The notes beneath the pieces are model-generated. The model ran no database searches. It was not told where the DNA came from and worked only from the letters and a program-made list of their open reading frames with translations. Source: an uncultured Hyphomicrobiales bacterium (lineage in GTDB: Bacteria > Pseudomonadota > Alphaproteobacteria > Rhizobiales > Xanthobacteraceae). Taken from it: a stretch of DNA of 43,759 nucleotides. The translations under genes were made by a program, and so were the position numbers. This document shows positions 33,738 to 41,522 of the stretch, one piece after another; positions within the stretch are counted from its first letter, which is position 1; each line of letters begins with the position of its first letter. The stretch covers positions 1-43,759 of the forward strand of contig CAIYTE010000093.1 of assembly GCA_903929045.1 (NCBI GenBank). Reading direction: 5' to 3'.

Positions 33738-36242
33738 ATGAAGCTCTTGCTGCGCTTTCTCGGCTTTCTGTTCGCGGCGGGCACCATTCTTTTCGTGGTG
33801 GGCGTCGCCGGTGCAGCCGGCTTGCTGTGGCATTTCTCCAAGGATCTGCCGGACTACTCGCAGCTTCAGGACTACGAACCGCCGGTCATGACCCGCGTTC
33901 ACGCGGCGGACGGCTCGCTGCTCGGCGAGTACGCGCGCGAGCGGCGGCTCTATATCCCGATCCAGGCGGTGCCGAAGCTCGTCATCTCCGGCTTCCTCGC
34001 GGCCGAGGACAAGAATTTCTACGAGCACGGCGGCCTCGACTTCACCGGCATCGCGCGCGCCGGCGTCAACTATCTACAGAACTTCGGCTCGAGCCGCCGC
34101 CCGCAGGGCGCCTCGACCATCACGCAGCAGGTCGCCAAGAACTTCCTGCTGACCAACGAAGTGTCGATTGCGCGTAAGGCCAAGGAAGCGCTGCTGTCGC
34201 TCAAGATCGAGCGCACCTACAGCAAGGACAAGATCCTCGAGCTGTACCTGAACGAGATCTATCTCGGCCTCGGCGCTTACGGCATCGCCGCGGCGTCGCT
34301 CGTTTACTTCGACAAGTCGGTCAACGAACTGACGATCCCGGAAGTCGCCTATCTCGCGTCGCTGCCGAAGGCGCCGAACAACTATCATCCGTTCCGCTTC
34401 CGCGAACGCGCGATGGAGCGGCGCAACTGGGTCATCGACCGGATGGCCGAGTCCGGGTTCATCAAGGCGGCCGACGCCGACAAGGCGAAGAAGACCGGTC
34501 TTGGCGTGTCGCAGAAGCCGTCGGTCGGACATACGTTCGCGGCCGAATACTTCACCGAGGAAGTCCGCCGCGAGATCAACGAGCGTTACGGCGAAAAGAA
34601 GCTGTACGAGGGCGGCCTGTCGGTGCGCACCTCGCTCGACACCAAATATCAGGTGATGGCGCGCAAGGCGCTGACCGATGGACTGATCAAGTTCGACGAG
34701 GCGCAGGGCTGGCGCGGTCCGGTGTCCAAGGCCGACATCTCCGGCGACTGGGGCACCAAGATCGCCGACATCAAGGCGCTCGCCGACATTCAGCCGTGGC
34801 GCATGGCGGTCGTGTTGGAAGTCGGTGACGGCGCCGCGCGCATCGGCCTGCAGCCGGGCCGCGAGCCGGGCGGCTATGTCAGCAAGGAACGCACCATCGG
34901 TATCATTCCGCTCGACGGCGTGAAGTGGGCGAAGACGTCCGGCAAGTCGCCGGCGAAAGTCAGCCAGGTGCTCAATCCCGGCGATGTGATTTACGTCGAA
35001 GCGGCGAAGACCGAAGGCCAGTATGTCCTTCATCAAATTCCGGAAGTGTCCGGCGCGATGGTGGTGCAGGATCCGTGGACCGGCCGCGTGCTCGCGATGG
35101 TCGGCGGCTTCTCGTACGACCAGAGCCAGTTCAACCGCGCGACGCAGGCGTTGCGCCAGCCCGGCTCGTCCTTTAAACCGATCGTCTACGCCGCCGCGCT
35201 CGACAACGGCTATACGCCGTCGACCGTCGTGCTCGACGCGCCGCTCGAAATCGATCAGGGTCCGGGCATCGGCGTGTGGAGGCCGGAAAACTACGAAGGC
35301 AAGTTCTACGGCCCGTCGACTTTGCGCTTCGGCCTCGAACATTCGCGTAACGTCATGACCGTGCGTCTGGCGCAGGATGTCGGCATGCCGCTCATTGCCG
35401 AATACGCCAAGCGCTTTGGCGTCTATGACGACCTGCCACCGTATCTGTCGTTCTCGCTCGGCGCCGGTGAAACCACGCTGCTGCGCATGGTCACGGCCTA
35501 TTCGATGTTCGACAATGGCGGACGCCGGGTGAAGCCGACATTGGTCGACCGCATTCAGGACCGTTATGGACACACCGTCTATCGTCACGACGAACGCGAA
35601 TGCGTCGGCTGCGAAGCCAAGAAGTGGTCGAACCAGGCCGAGCCGTCCTTGATCGATCGCCGCCAGCAGGTGCTCGATCCGATGACCGCCTATCAGATGA
35701 CGTCGATGATGGAAGGCGTCGTGCTGCGCGGCACCGCCGGTGGCGCGGGCTTCCAGCGCGAAGTCGGCAAGCCGGTGGCCGGCAAGACCGGTACGACAAA
35801 CGATGAGAAGGACGCGTGGTTCATCGGTTACACGCCGGATGTCGTGGTTGGCGTCTACATCGGTTACGACAAGCCGCGTCACCTCGGTAATCGCGCAACC
35901 GGCGGCGGTCTGGCCGCGCCGATCGTCAAGGACTTCATGAAGGTTGCGCTGGTCGACAAGCCTGCCGCGCCCTTCCGCGTGCCGCCGGGCATCAAGCTGA
36001 TCCGCGTCGATGGCAAGACCGGCATGCGTGCCGGTCCGGGCACCGAGAAGGCCATCCTCGAAGCTTTCAAGCCCGGCACCGCGCCGCCCGACAGCTATTC
36101 GGTTGTCGGCTATGGCGAAGGCGACACGGGCGGCGGTGGCGCCAGCAGCGGTGGTGGCTTTGGCGGCGGCCGGCCCTGGGGCGCGGGCGTCTCACCCGAC
36201 GCCGACCGGGCGGTGCGATCCGGCACCGGCGGGCTCTACTAA
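33738..36242 (+). CDS. mrcA: Penicillin-binding protein 1A (bifunctional)
   Basis: The 834-residue class A PBP has an N-terminal membrane helix (about residues 5-32). The glycosyltransferase domain carries the catalytic Glu in FLAAEDKNFYEHGGLDFTG and GASTITQQVAKNFLL. An OB-like linker precedes the transpeptidase domain with the active-site serine in QPGSSFKPIVYAAAL, the SRN motif in EHSRNVMTVRL and KTGTTNDEKDAWFIGYTPD. The C-terminal tail is glycine-rich (GGGGASSGGGFGGG). It polymerises lipid II into glycan strands and crosslinks them in the periplasm. Length is normal for alphaproteobacterial PBP1A. Confidence 0.97.
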   Translation: MKLLLRFLGFLFAAGTILFVVGVAGAAGLLWHFSKDLPDYSQLQDYEPPVMTRVHAADGSLLGEYARERRLYIPIQAVPKLVISGFLAAEDKNFYEHGGLDFTGIARAGVNYLQNFGSSRRPQGASTITQQVAKNFLLTNEVSIARKAKEALLSLKIERTYSKDKILELYLNEIYLGLGAYGIAAASLVYFDKSVNELTIPEVAYLASLPKAPNNYHPFRFRERAMERRNWVIDRMAESGFIKAADADKAKKTGLGVSQKPSVGHTFAAEYFTEEVRREINERYGEKKLYEGGLSVRTSLDTKYQVMARKALTDGLIKFDEAQGWRGPVSKADISGDWGTKIADIKALADIQPWRMAVVLEVGDGAARIGLQPGREPGGYVSKERTIGIIPLDGVKWAKTSGKSPAKVSQVLNPGDVIYVEAAKTEGQYVLHQIPEVSGAMVVQDPWTGRVLAMVGGFSYDQSQFNRATQALRQPGSSFKPIVYAAALDNGYTPSTVVLDAPLEIDQGPGIGVWRPENYEGKFYGPSTLRFGLEHSRNVMTVRLAQDVGMPLIAEYAKRFGVYDDLPPYLSFSLGAGETTLLRMVTAYSMFDNGGRRVKPTLVDRIQDRYGHTVYRHDERECVGCEAKKWSNQAEPSLIDRRQQVLDPMTAYQMTSMMEGVVLRGTAGGAGFQREVGKPVAGKTGTTNDEKDAWFIGYTPDVVVGVYIGYDKPRHLGNRATGGGLAAPIVKDFMKVALVDKPAAPFRVPPGIKLIRVDGKTGMRAGPGTEKAILEAFKPGTAPPDSYSVVGYGEGDTGGGGASSGGGFGGGRPWGAGVSPDADRAVRSGTGGLY

Positions 36243-36350
36243 CGCTGTCGTCAGGCGGCAACACGCTCACGATCATATGTCTTGATAATTCCGCGGCTGC
36301 GGGCGCTTATGGCGTGCCGGGGCGACGTCAATCTTATTGAAGGATGCCCC

Positions 36351-36917
36351 ATGCGCCTGCCGTTGATCGCACCCGCCGATCTGACGCCCGAGCAGAAGTC
36401 GCTCTACGACATCATGCGCAAGGGCATCACAAGCAATTTCAACGATTTTAAAGTTGTCCGCGACGACGGCGCGCTGATGGGGCCGTGGAATCCCTGGCTG
36501 CACGAGCCCGGTATCGGCAAAGCCATCTGGGACCTGACGATGGCCATGACGGCCAATGCGTCGCTGCCCGACAATGTGCGGCAGGTGGTCATCCTCGTTG
36601 TCGGCGCGCGTTTCGATGCGGCTTACGAAATCTACGCCCACATCGCGGTGGCCGAACGCGAAGGCATGAAGCCGGAGCGCCTGGCGACTTTGGTGGCTGA
36701 GCTCAAGCCAACCGATCTGACAGCTGAGGAGAGCGTCGCCTTCGACGTGGCGTACAAGCTGGTGCGCGGCGGCACGCTGCCGGAGCCGCTCTATAAGTTG
36801 TCGATTGCGACCTTCGGTCAGCACGCCACCAATGAACTCATCTATCTCGTCGGGCTCTACAGTCTGGTGTCGACGACGCTGAACGGCTTCAACGTGCCGG
36901 TGCCCGAACGTGACTGA
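36351..36917 (+). CDS. Carboxymuconolactone decarboxylase (AhpD-like fold) family protein
   Basis: The start at 36351 has GAAGGA upstream, and the product then begins MRLPLIAPADLTPEQKSLYD. The 188-residue helical protein shows NFNDFKVVRDDGALMGPWNPWLHEP and LPDNVRQVVILVVGARFDAAYEIYAH, typical of the CMD family. The AhpD-type CxxC pair is absent, so a peroxidase-reductase role like AhpD is unlikely and a decarboxylase or non-catalytic role is possible. It overlaps the following patatin gene by 8 bases, indicating translational coupling and a shared job. Confidence 0.85.
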   Translation: MRLPLIAPADLTPEQKSLYDIMRKGITSNFNDFKVVRDDGALMGPWNPWLHEPGIGKAIWDLTMAMTANASLPDNVRQVVILVVGARFDAAYEIYAHIAVAEREGMKPERLATLVAELKPTDLTAEESVAFDVAYKLVRGGTLPEPLYKLSIATFGQHATNELIYLVGLYSLVSTTLNGFNVPVPERD

Positions 36918-38109
36918 CAAGACGTCGACCCAGGCGCCACCGGAGCCGCCGAAACCGACCGCCAGCGAGTTCGAGAGCATCGCGCTGCTGTTGCAGGGTG
37001 GTGGAGCGCTCGGCGCCTATCAGGCCGGCGTCTACGAGGCGCTGATCGAACGCAACATCGAACCGACCTGGATCGCCGGCATCTCCATCGGCTCGATCAA
37101 CTCCGCCATCATTGCCGGCAATGCCCCGGCCGATCGCGTCGCGAAACTGCGCACGTTCTGGGAAGGCGTCACGGCAGGCACGTCGCTGTGGGGCAACTGG
37201 ACCGACATGTTTACCGGCGCCAATGCACGCGGTTTTTTCAACCAGTGCTTCGCCGGTCAGGCGCTCATGAACGGCGTGCCGGGATTTTTCGCGCCGCGAT
37301 TTCCACCGCCGCCGATGCAGCCGAACGGCACGCCCGCGGCAACGAGCTGGTATGACACCCAAGAATTGCGCGCGACGCTCGAGCGGCTGGTGGATTTCGA
37401 CCGTATCAATGCCAAGCAAATGCGATTCAGTGTCGGTGCCGTGAATGTCCGCACCGGCAATTTTGCTTACTTCGACAATGCCACGGATACCATCCGCGCC
37501 GAGCACATCATGGCCAGCGGCGCCTTGCCGCCGGCGTTTCCAGCCGTCGAAATCGACGGCGAGTTTTACTGGGACGGCGGCATGATTTCGAATACGCCGC
37601 TCGACTGGGTGCTGTCGGCGCAATCTGATCTCGATACGTTGGTGTTTCAGGTTGACCTGTGGAGCGCGCGCGGCGCGTTGCCGCGCGATCTCGCCGAAGT
37701 CGTCGTGCGCATGAAGGAGGTCCAGTATTCGAGCCGGACCCGGGCCGCGACCGATCAGTTCAGGCAGCACCAGAAACTGCGCGCTGCGTTCAACGAACTG
37801 TATGCCAAGCTTCCGCCGGAACTTGCCAAGACCGCGCAGGCGCAATTGCTCGCCAAGGCGTCGGACCCTGCGGTCTACAATATCGTGCAATTGATCTATC
37901 GGTCGCCAACCTACGAGGGGCAGTCGAAGGACTACGAATTCTCCCGCAAGACCATGCAGGATCATTGGGCCGCGGGTTACCGCGACGCAAAGACAACGCT
38001 GTCGCACCCCGAGGTGCTGACACGGCCGGCGGAGGCCGTCGCGGTGTACGACTTCGTCACGCCGCCGGAAGAGCGGCATATGCCCGCCAAGTCCGAAAAG
38101 CGAACCTGA
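36910..38109 (+). CDS. Patatin-like phospholipase with DUF3734-type C-terminus
   Basis: Translation starts at GTG 36910, inside the end of the previous gene. The 399-residue protein has a patatin domain: oxyanion loop LLQGGGALGAYQAGVYEAL, serine elbow GISIGSIN and the aspartate of the Ser-Asp dyad in DGGMISNTPLDW. The C-terminal part (about residues 250-370, including QVDLWSARGALPRDLAEVV and YDIV-like helices) matches what I recall of DUF3734. Without a signal peptide it is cytoplasmic and likely hydrolyses acyl esters. Such patatins occur in polyhydroxyalkanoate-storing bacteria, and phaZ is in this window, but a granule role is only inferred. Confidence 0.88.
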   Translation: MTDKTSTQAPPEPPKPTASEFESIALLLQGGGALGAYQAGVYEALIERNIEPTWIAGISIGSINSAIIAGNAPADRVAKLRTFWEGVTAGTSLWGNWTDMFTGANARGFFNQCFAGQALMNGVPGFFAPRFPPPPMQPNGTPAATSWYDTQELRATLERLVDFDRINAKQMRFSVGAVNVRTGNFAYFDNATDTIRAEHIMASGALPPAFPAVEIDGEFYWDGGMISNTPLDWVLSAQSDLDTLVFQVDLWSARGALPRDLAEVVVRMKEVQYSSRTRAATDQFRQHQKLRAAFNELYAKLPPELAKTAQAQLLAKASDPAVYNIVQLIYRSPTYEGQSKDYEFSRKTMQDHWAAGYRDAKTTLSHPEVLTRPAEAVAVYDFVTPPEERHMPAKSEKRT

Positions 38110-38203
38110 GGCGGCCCCGGGCGGTAGTTCCGCAGCCGGCCAATGAAAGGGTTGCGGGACCGGTTCCGGACCGCTACATGCGGACCCGAAACGCCGGTGA
38201 ATC

Positions 38204-39335
38204 ATGCGCGCTGAAACCCAGAATCTCGTCGAAGACATCAAGCGGTCCGTGGGACTGCTGAGGAGGCATCTTTGACGTCGATACCGCAACACAACGTCTC
38301 GCCGAACTGAACAAGGCGGCCGAGGATCCTTCCTTCTGGAACGATCAGGCCAAGGCGCAACGCACCATGCGCGAGCGCGACGCGCTGGACGACAGTCTCA
38401 ACGCCATCGGCCGCATCGAGCGCGATCTCGACGATCAGTTGATGCTGATCGAACTTGGCGAATCCGAAAAAGACAGCGCGACGGTCGGCGATGCCGAGGC
38501 GTCGCTCAAGGCGCTGAAGCTCGAACTGGCGCGGCGCGAACTCGAAGCGCTGCTGTCGGGCGAAGCCGACGCCAATGACTGCTTCCTCGAAGTGCATGCC
38601 GGCGCCGGCGGTACCGAGAGCCAGGATTGGGCCAGCATCCTGCTGCGCATGTATGTGCGCTGGGCCGAGAAGAAGGGCTACAAGGTCGACTGGCTCGAAG
38701 AGAGCGAAGGCGAGGGCGCCGGTCTCAAGTCGGCGACGGTGCAGATCAAAGGCCACAACGCGTACGGCTGGCTCAAGAACGAAGCCGGCGTGCACCGGCT
38801 GGTGCGCATCTCGCCGTTCGACGCCAATGCGCGCCGGCACACGTCATTCGCCAGCGTCGTGGTGTTTCCGGTGATCGACGATCGCATCAAGATAGAGATC
38901 GACGAGAAGGATGTGCGCACCGACGTGATGCGGTCGGGCGGCGCCGGCGGCCAGCACGTCAACAAGACTGAATCGGCGGTGCGTCTGACGCATATTCCGA
39001 CCAACACCGTCGTTAAATGTCAGCAGGACCGTTCACAGCATCGCAACCGCGCCATGGCGTGGGACATGCTGCGCGCCAAATTGTTCGAAGCGGAAATCAA
39101 GCGCCGCGAAGACAAGGCCATCGCCTTGCAGGACGCCAAGACCGACATCGGCTGGGGCCATCAGATCCGCTCTTACGTGCTGCAGCCGTATCAGATGGTG
39201 AAGGACCTGCGCACCGGCGTCTCGACGTCAGACTCACAGGGCGTGCTCGACGGCGATCTCGATGCCTTCATGCAGGCGACCTTGGCGCAGAAGGCCTTCG
39301 GCGGCGGACCGGAGAGCGTTGAGGACGTGGAGTAA
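38204..39335 (+). CDS. prfB: Peptide chain release factor 2, expressed by programmed +1 frameshift
   Basis: The ATG at 38204 opens a short frame ([20 protein letters not shown]) that meets TGA at 38273-38275. The upstream AGGAGG and the slippery CTT-TGA-C are the classic RF2 frameshift signal. Shifting +1 at CTT (38270-38272) resumes at GAC 38274 and reads to 39335, giving about 376 residues. The product carries the UGA/UAA-recognition tripeptide SPF ([11 protein letters not shown]) and the peptidyl-tRNA hydrolysis motif GGQ ([17 protein letters not shown]). It terminates translation at UGA and UAA and regulates itself because UGA lies in its own gene. Its position after PBP1A and the patatin gene is typical. 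Confidence 0.97.
38261..38276 (+). promoter_or_regulatory. Programmed +1 frameshift site of prfB
   Basis: An internal Shine-Dalgarno (AGGAGG, 38261-38266), spacer CAT, then CTT TGA C (38270-38276). This is nearly the E. coli arrangement (AGGGGG TAT CTT TGA C). When RF2 is scarce, the ribosome pauses at UGA and slips forward one base, making more RF2. Confidence 0.95.
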
Positions 39336-39341
39336 GTCCAA

Positions 39342-39361
39342 CTCCGCTCATTCACGCGGAG
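39342..39361. terminator. Small hairpin between convergent prfB and M23 genes
   Basis: CTCCGC (39342-39347) and GCGGAG (39356-39361) form a 6-bp stem with an 8-base loop, located between the stops of prfB and the M23 peptidase gene. It lacks a clear T run on either strand, so it is at most a weak terminator. Confidence 0.35.
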
Positions 39362-39370
39362 CGGATACAG

Positions 39371-40726
39371 CTAAATTTTGTCGCCCAGCACGCCGGCGCC
39401 GAGCCTTACGCCCGCGCGGAGAAATTTCTGCGGGTCGACGGCTTCGCCATCGATGCGGGTTTCATAGTGCAGATGATTACCTGTCGAGCGGCCGGTCGAG
39501 CCGATCTCGCCGACGGTTTGCCCGAGTGTCACGCGCTGGCCGACCTTCACGTCGATCTTGGACATATGGCCGTAGCGGGTGGCGAAGCCGTTGCCGTGGT
39601 CGACTTCAACCATGTTGCCGTAGCCGCCGCTCCAGCCCGCGATGGTGACGGTGCCGTTGGCGGTGACGCGGACCGGGTCGCCTTTGTCGCCACGCATGTC
39701 GATGCCGGAGTGGATCGCGGGGCCGCGCATGAACGGGTCCATGCGCATGCCGAACGGCGAACTCATATCGATCTCGCCATAGATCGGTTTGCGTACGGGC
39801 ACCGTCACCAGCGCCTGCGTATATTGGCTGAGCTGCGCCTTGCCGACATTGATGCGATACATCTGCCGCTCGAAGGCGCTGGCGCCCGAGCCCGGCGCTT
39901 TCACGGGAATATAGGGGCCGCCGACGCCGCCGCCTTTGCCGGTTTCGACACCGAGATCTGAAAGCACGCTGCGGATCGCGCGCGCCTTGGTGTCGACCTT
40001 CTCTTCCATGTCGGTGAGGGTCGCGGTCTGTTTGCGCTCGACCTTGTCGAGCGCGATGGCGACGCGCGACAGCGTGCCTTCGAGGCCGCCGGCATTGCCG
40101 CGCTCGGCGAGGCGGGTGGATGCGTCGTTGAGCTCGCGTGATTGCAGCCGCGCTTCACGATCCGGCGGCGCAACGAAGATCACGGTGTCGTTGATCGGCC
40201 GCGCCTTGGGCGGTTTCGGCTGTTCGACCGGTGCGACGCGCGCCGGCTTGATCGAGCCGGTGACATCGCCGGTCAGGGTGTTGGTGCGCGCTTCGAGCGT
40301 CGCCTGACGCTGCATCAGCGCCGTGAGCTTGCGGTCGAACTGTTCCTGATCGAGCAATTGGCGGCTGGTGATGCGGTCGACCTGGCCGCGCAGTTCGGCG
40401 ATGCGGTCCTCGTAGGCGAATTGCATCTCGGCCTGGCGGCCGACGAGGCGGGTCAGCACGTCGTTGCTGAAGGCGAAATAGGTACCGGTGCCGATCGTCC
40501 ACGCGCCCATGACGACGAGCGTGCCGACCACGATCCAGAACGCGACCGGGCCGACGCGGACCTGGCGGCCGTGATGGACCAGCGTGTAGTCGTGGGCGTG
40601 CTTCGGCTTGTTGTTGAGGTGGTGGGAAACCGCGGCGGCGGAGCGAGACTTCGCGGCGGGCTGGGCGCGGGCGGCGGACGGCGCAGGCGCGCCGTATTCA
40701 TAAGGGGAATGCGCAGTATTGGACAT
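39371..40726 (-). CDS. M23 family metallopeptidase, membrane-anchored
   Basis: The 451-residue protein has a cytoplasmic N-terminus rich in Ala/His, a membrane helix (about residues 60-86, FWIVVGTLVVMGAWTIGTGTY), and a coiled-coil region (about 95-150 and 200-255). A LytM/M23 domain follows (about 325-435) with zinc ligands in IHSGIDMRG and GNHLHYE. An intact HxxxD and HxH pair suggest an active DD-endopeptidase that cuts peptidoglycan crosslinks in the periplasm. The coiled coil plus LytM layout also occurs in division or elongation regulators. It has its own upstream region of about 130 bases. Confidence 0.92.
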   Translation of the reverse strand: MSNTAHSPYEYGAPAPSAARAQPAAKSRSAAAVSHHLNNKPKHAHDYTLVHHGRQVRVGPVAFWIVVGTLVVMGAWTIGTGTYFAFSNDVLTRLVGRQAEMQFAYEDRIAELRGQVDRITSRQLLDQEQFDRKLTALMQRQATLEARTNTLTGDVTGSIKPARVAPVEQPKPPKARPINDTVIFVAPPDREARLQSRELNDASTRLAERGNAGGLEGTLSRVAIALDKVERKQTATLTDMEEKVDTKARAIRSVLSDLGVETGKGGGVGGPYIPVKAPGSGASAFERQMYRINVGKAQLSQYTQALVTVPVRKPIYGEIDMSSPFGMRMDPFMRGPAIHSGIDMRGDKGDPVRVTANGTVTIAGWSGGYGNMVEVDHGNGFATRYGHMSKIDVKVGQRVTLGQTVGEIGSTGRSTGNHLHYETRIDGEAVDPQKFLRAGVRLGAGVLGDKI

Positions 40727-40859
40727 GAACGCTCCGCGGCGGCCGCGGGCGTGCGGTCCAACCGCGCCGATATCAAACCGATATAGTTAAAAAATTCATA
40801 ATTCGCGGCCGGGGCGGTGTAATTCTCCAGCAAATGCAGGGGATTACGGCCGTCGTGCG

Positions 40860-41342
40860 TCAAATTGACTTGGCCGCTTCCAGGACCTCTTCAGCGTGGC
40901 CTTTGACCCGGACCTTGGGCCAGATTTTGACGATGCGGCCGTCGCCGCCGATCAGGAAGGTCTTGCGGATGACGCCGACGAACTTCAGGCCGTACATCGA
41001 TTTCTCGCCCCACGCGCCATAGGCCTCCAGCATCTCCTTCGACTCGTCGGAGGCGAGCGGGATCGTCAGCTTGTGCTTGGCCTTGAACTTGTCCTGCTTG
41101 GCGACAGAATCGGCGGAAACGCCCACAATGTCGGTTCCGGTCTTGTCGAAGGCCGCGCGCAGCTTGGAGAAGGCGATGGACTCGGTGGTGCAGCCGGGCG
41201 TGTCGGCTTTCGGATAGAAATAGAGGACGAGATTGCGGCCTTTGAAGTCTTTCAGCGAAACCTTGTCGCCGCCGTCGCGCAGCAACGTGAAGGCCGGCGC
41301 CTTGTCGCCTTCCGCCAATGCGGGTTCCGCTTTGCTCGCCAT
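40860..41342 (-). CDS. bcp: Peroxiredoxin, BCP/PrxQ type
   Basis: The 160-residue protein contains the PrxQ motif LVLYFYPKADTPGCTTES, with a peroxidatic cysteine in PGC, and GVSADSVAKQDKFKAKH and RKTFLIGGDGRIVKIW. The resolving cysteine present five residues later in E. coli Bcp is absent (GCTTESIAF), and I see no other cysteine, so it should work as a 1-Cys enzyme needing an external thiol. It reduces hydrogen peroxide and lipid hydroperoxides in the cytoplasm. Starting at 41342, it is divergent from the DUF3971 gene. Confidence 0.93.
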   Translation of the reverse strand: MASKAEPALAEGDKAPAFTLLRDGGDKVSLKDFKGRNLVLYFYPKADTPGCTTESIAFSKLRAAFDKTGTDIVGVSADSVAKQDKFKAKHKLTIPLASDESKEMLEAYGAWGEKSMYGLKFVGVIRKTFLIGGDGRIVKIWPKVRVKGHAEEVLEAAKSI

Positions 41343-41522
41343 GTGCCTTCCTTTCGTCGTTTTCAGCCGGTCAATGTCGACTAAAGCATGGGCAATGCCA
41401 TTTGCGCGGGGCGGGCGCAACATCGGGCGTTTTGTGACAATGACGGGGCATGCGCTCGCCGCCGTTGCGGCGCGGGCCGCAACGCAGACCCGGCACCGGT
41501 CTAGGGACAGAATTCCAGCGGT

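Noticed and set aside
34074-35882. A 600-codon open frame opposite the PBP1A gene
   Set aside because: Same cause; PBP1A motifs are complete on the plus strand.
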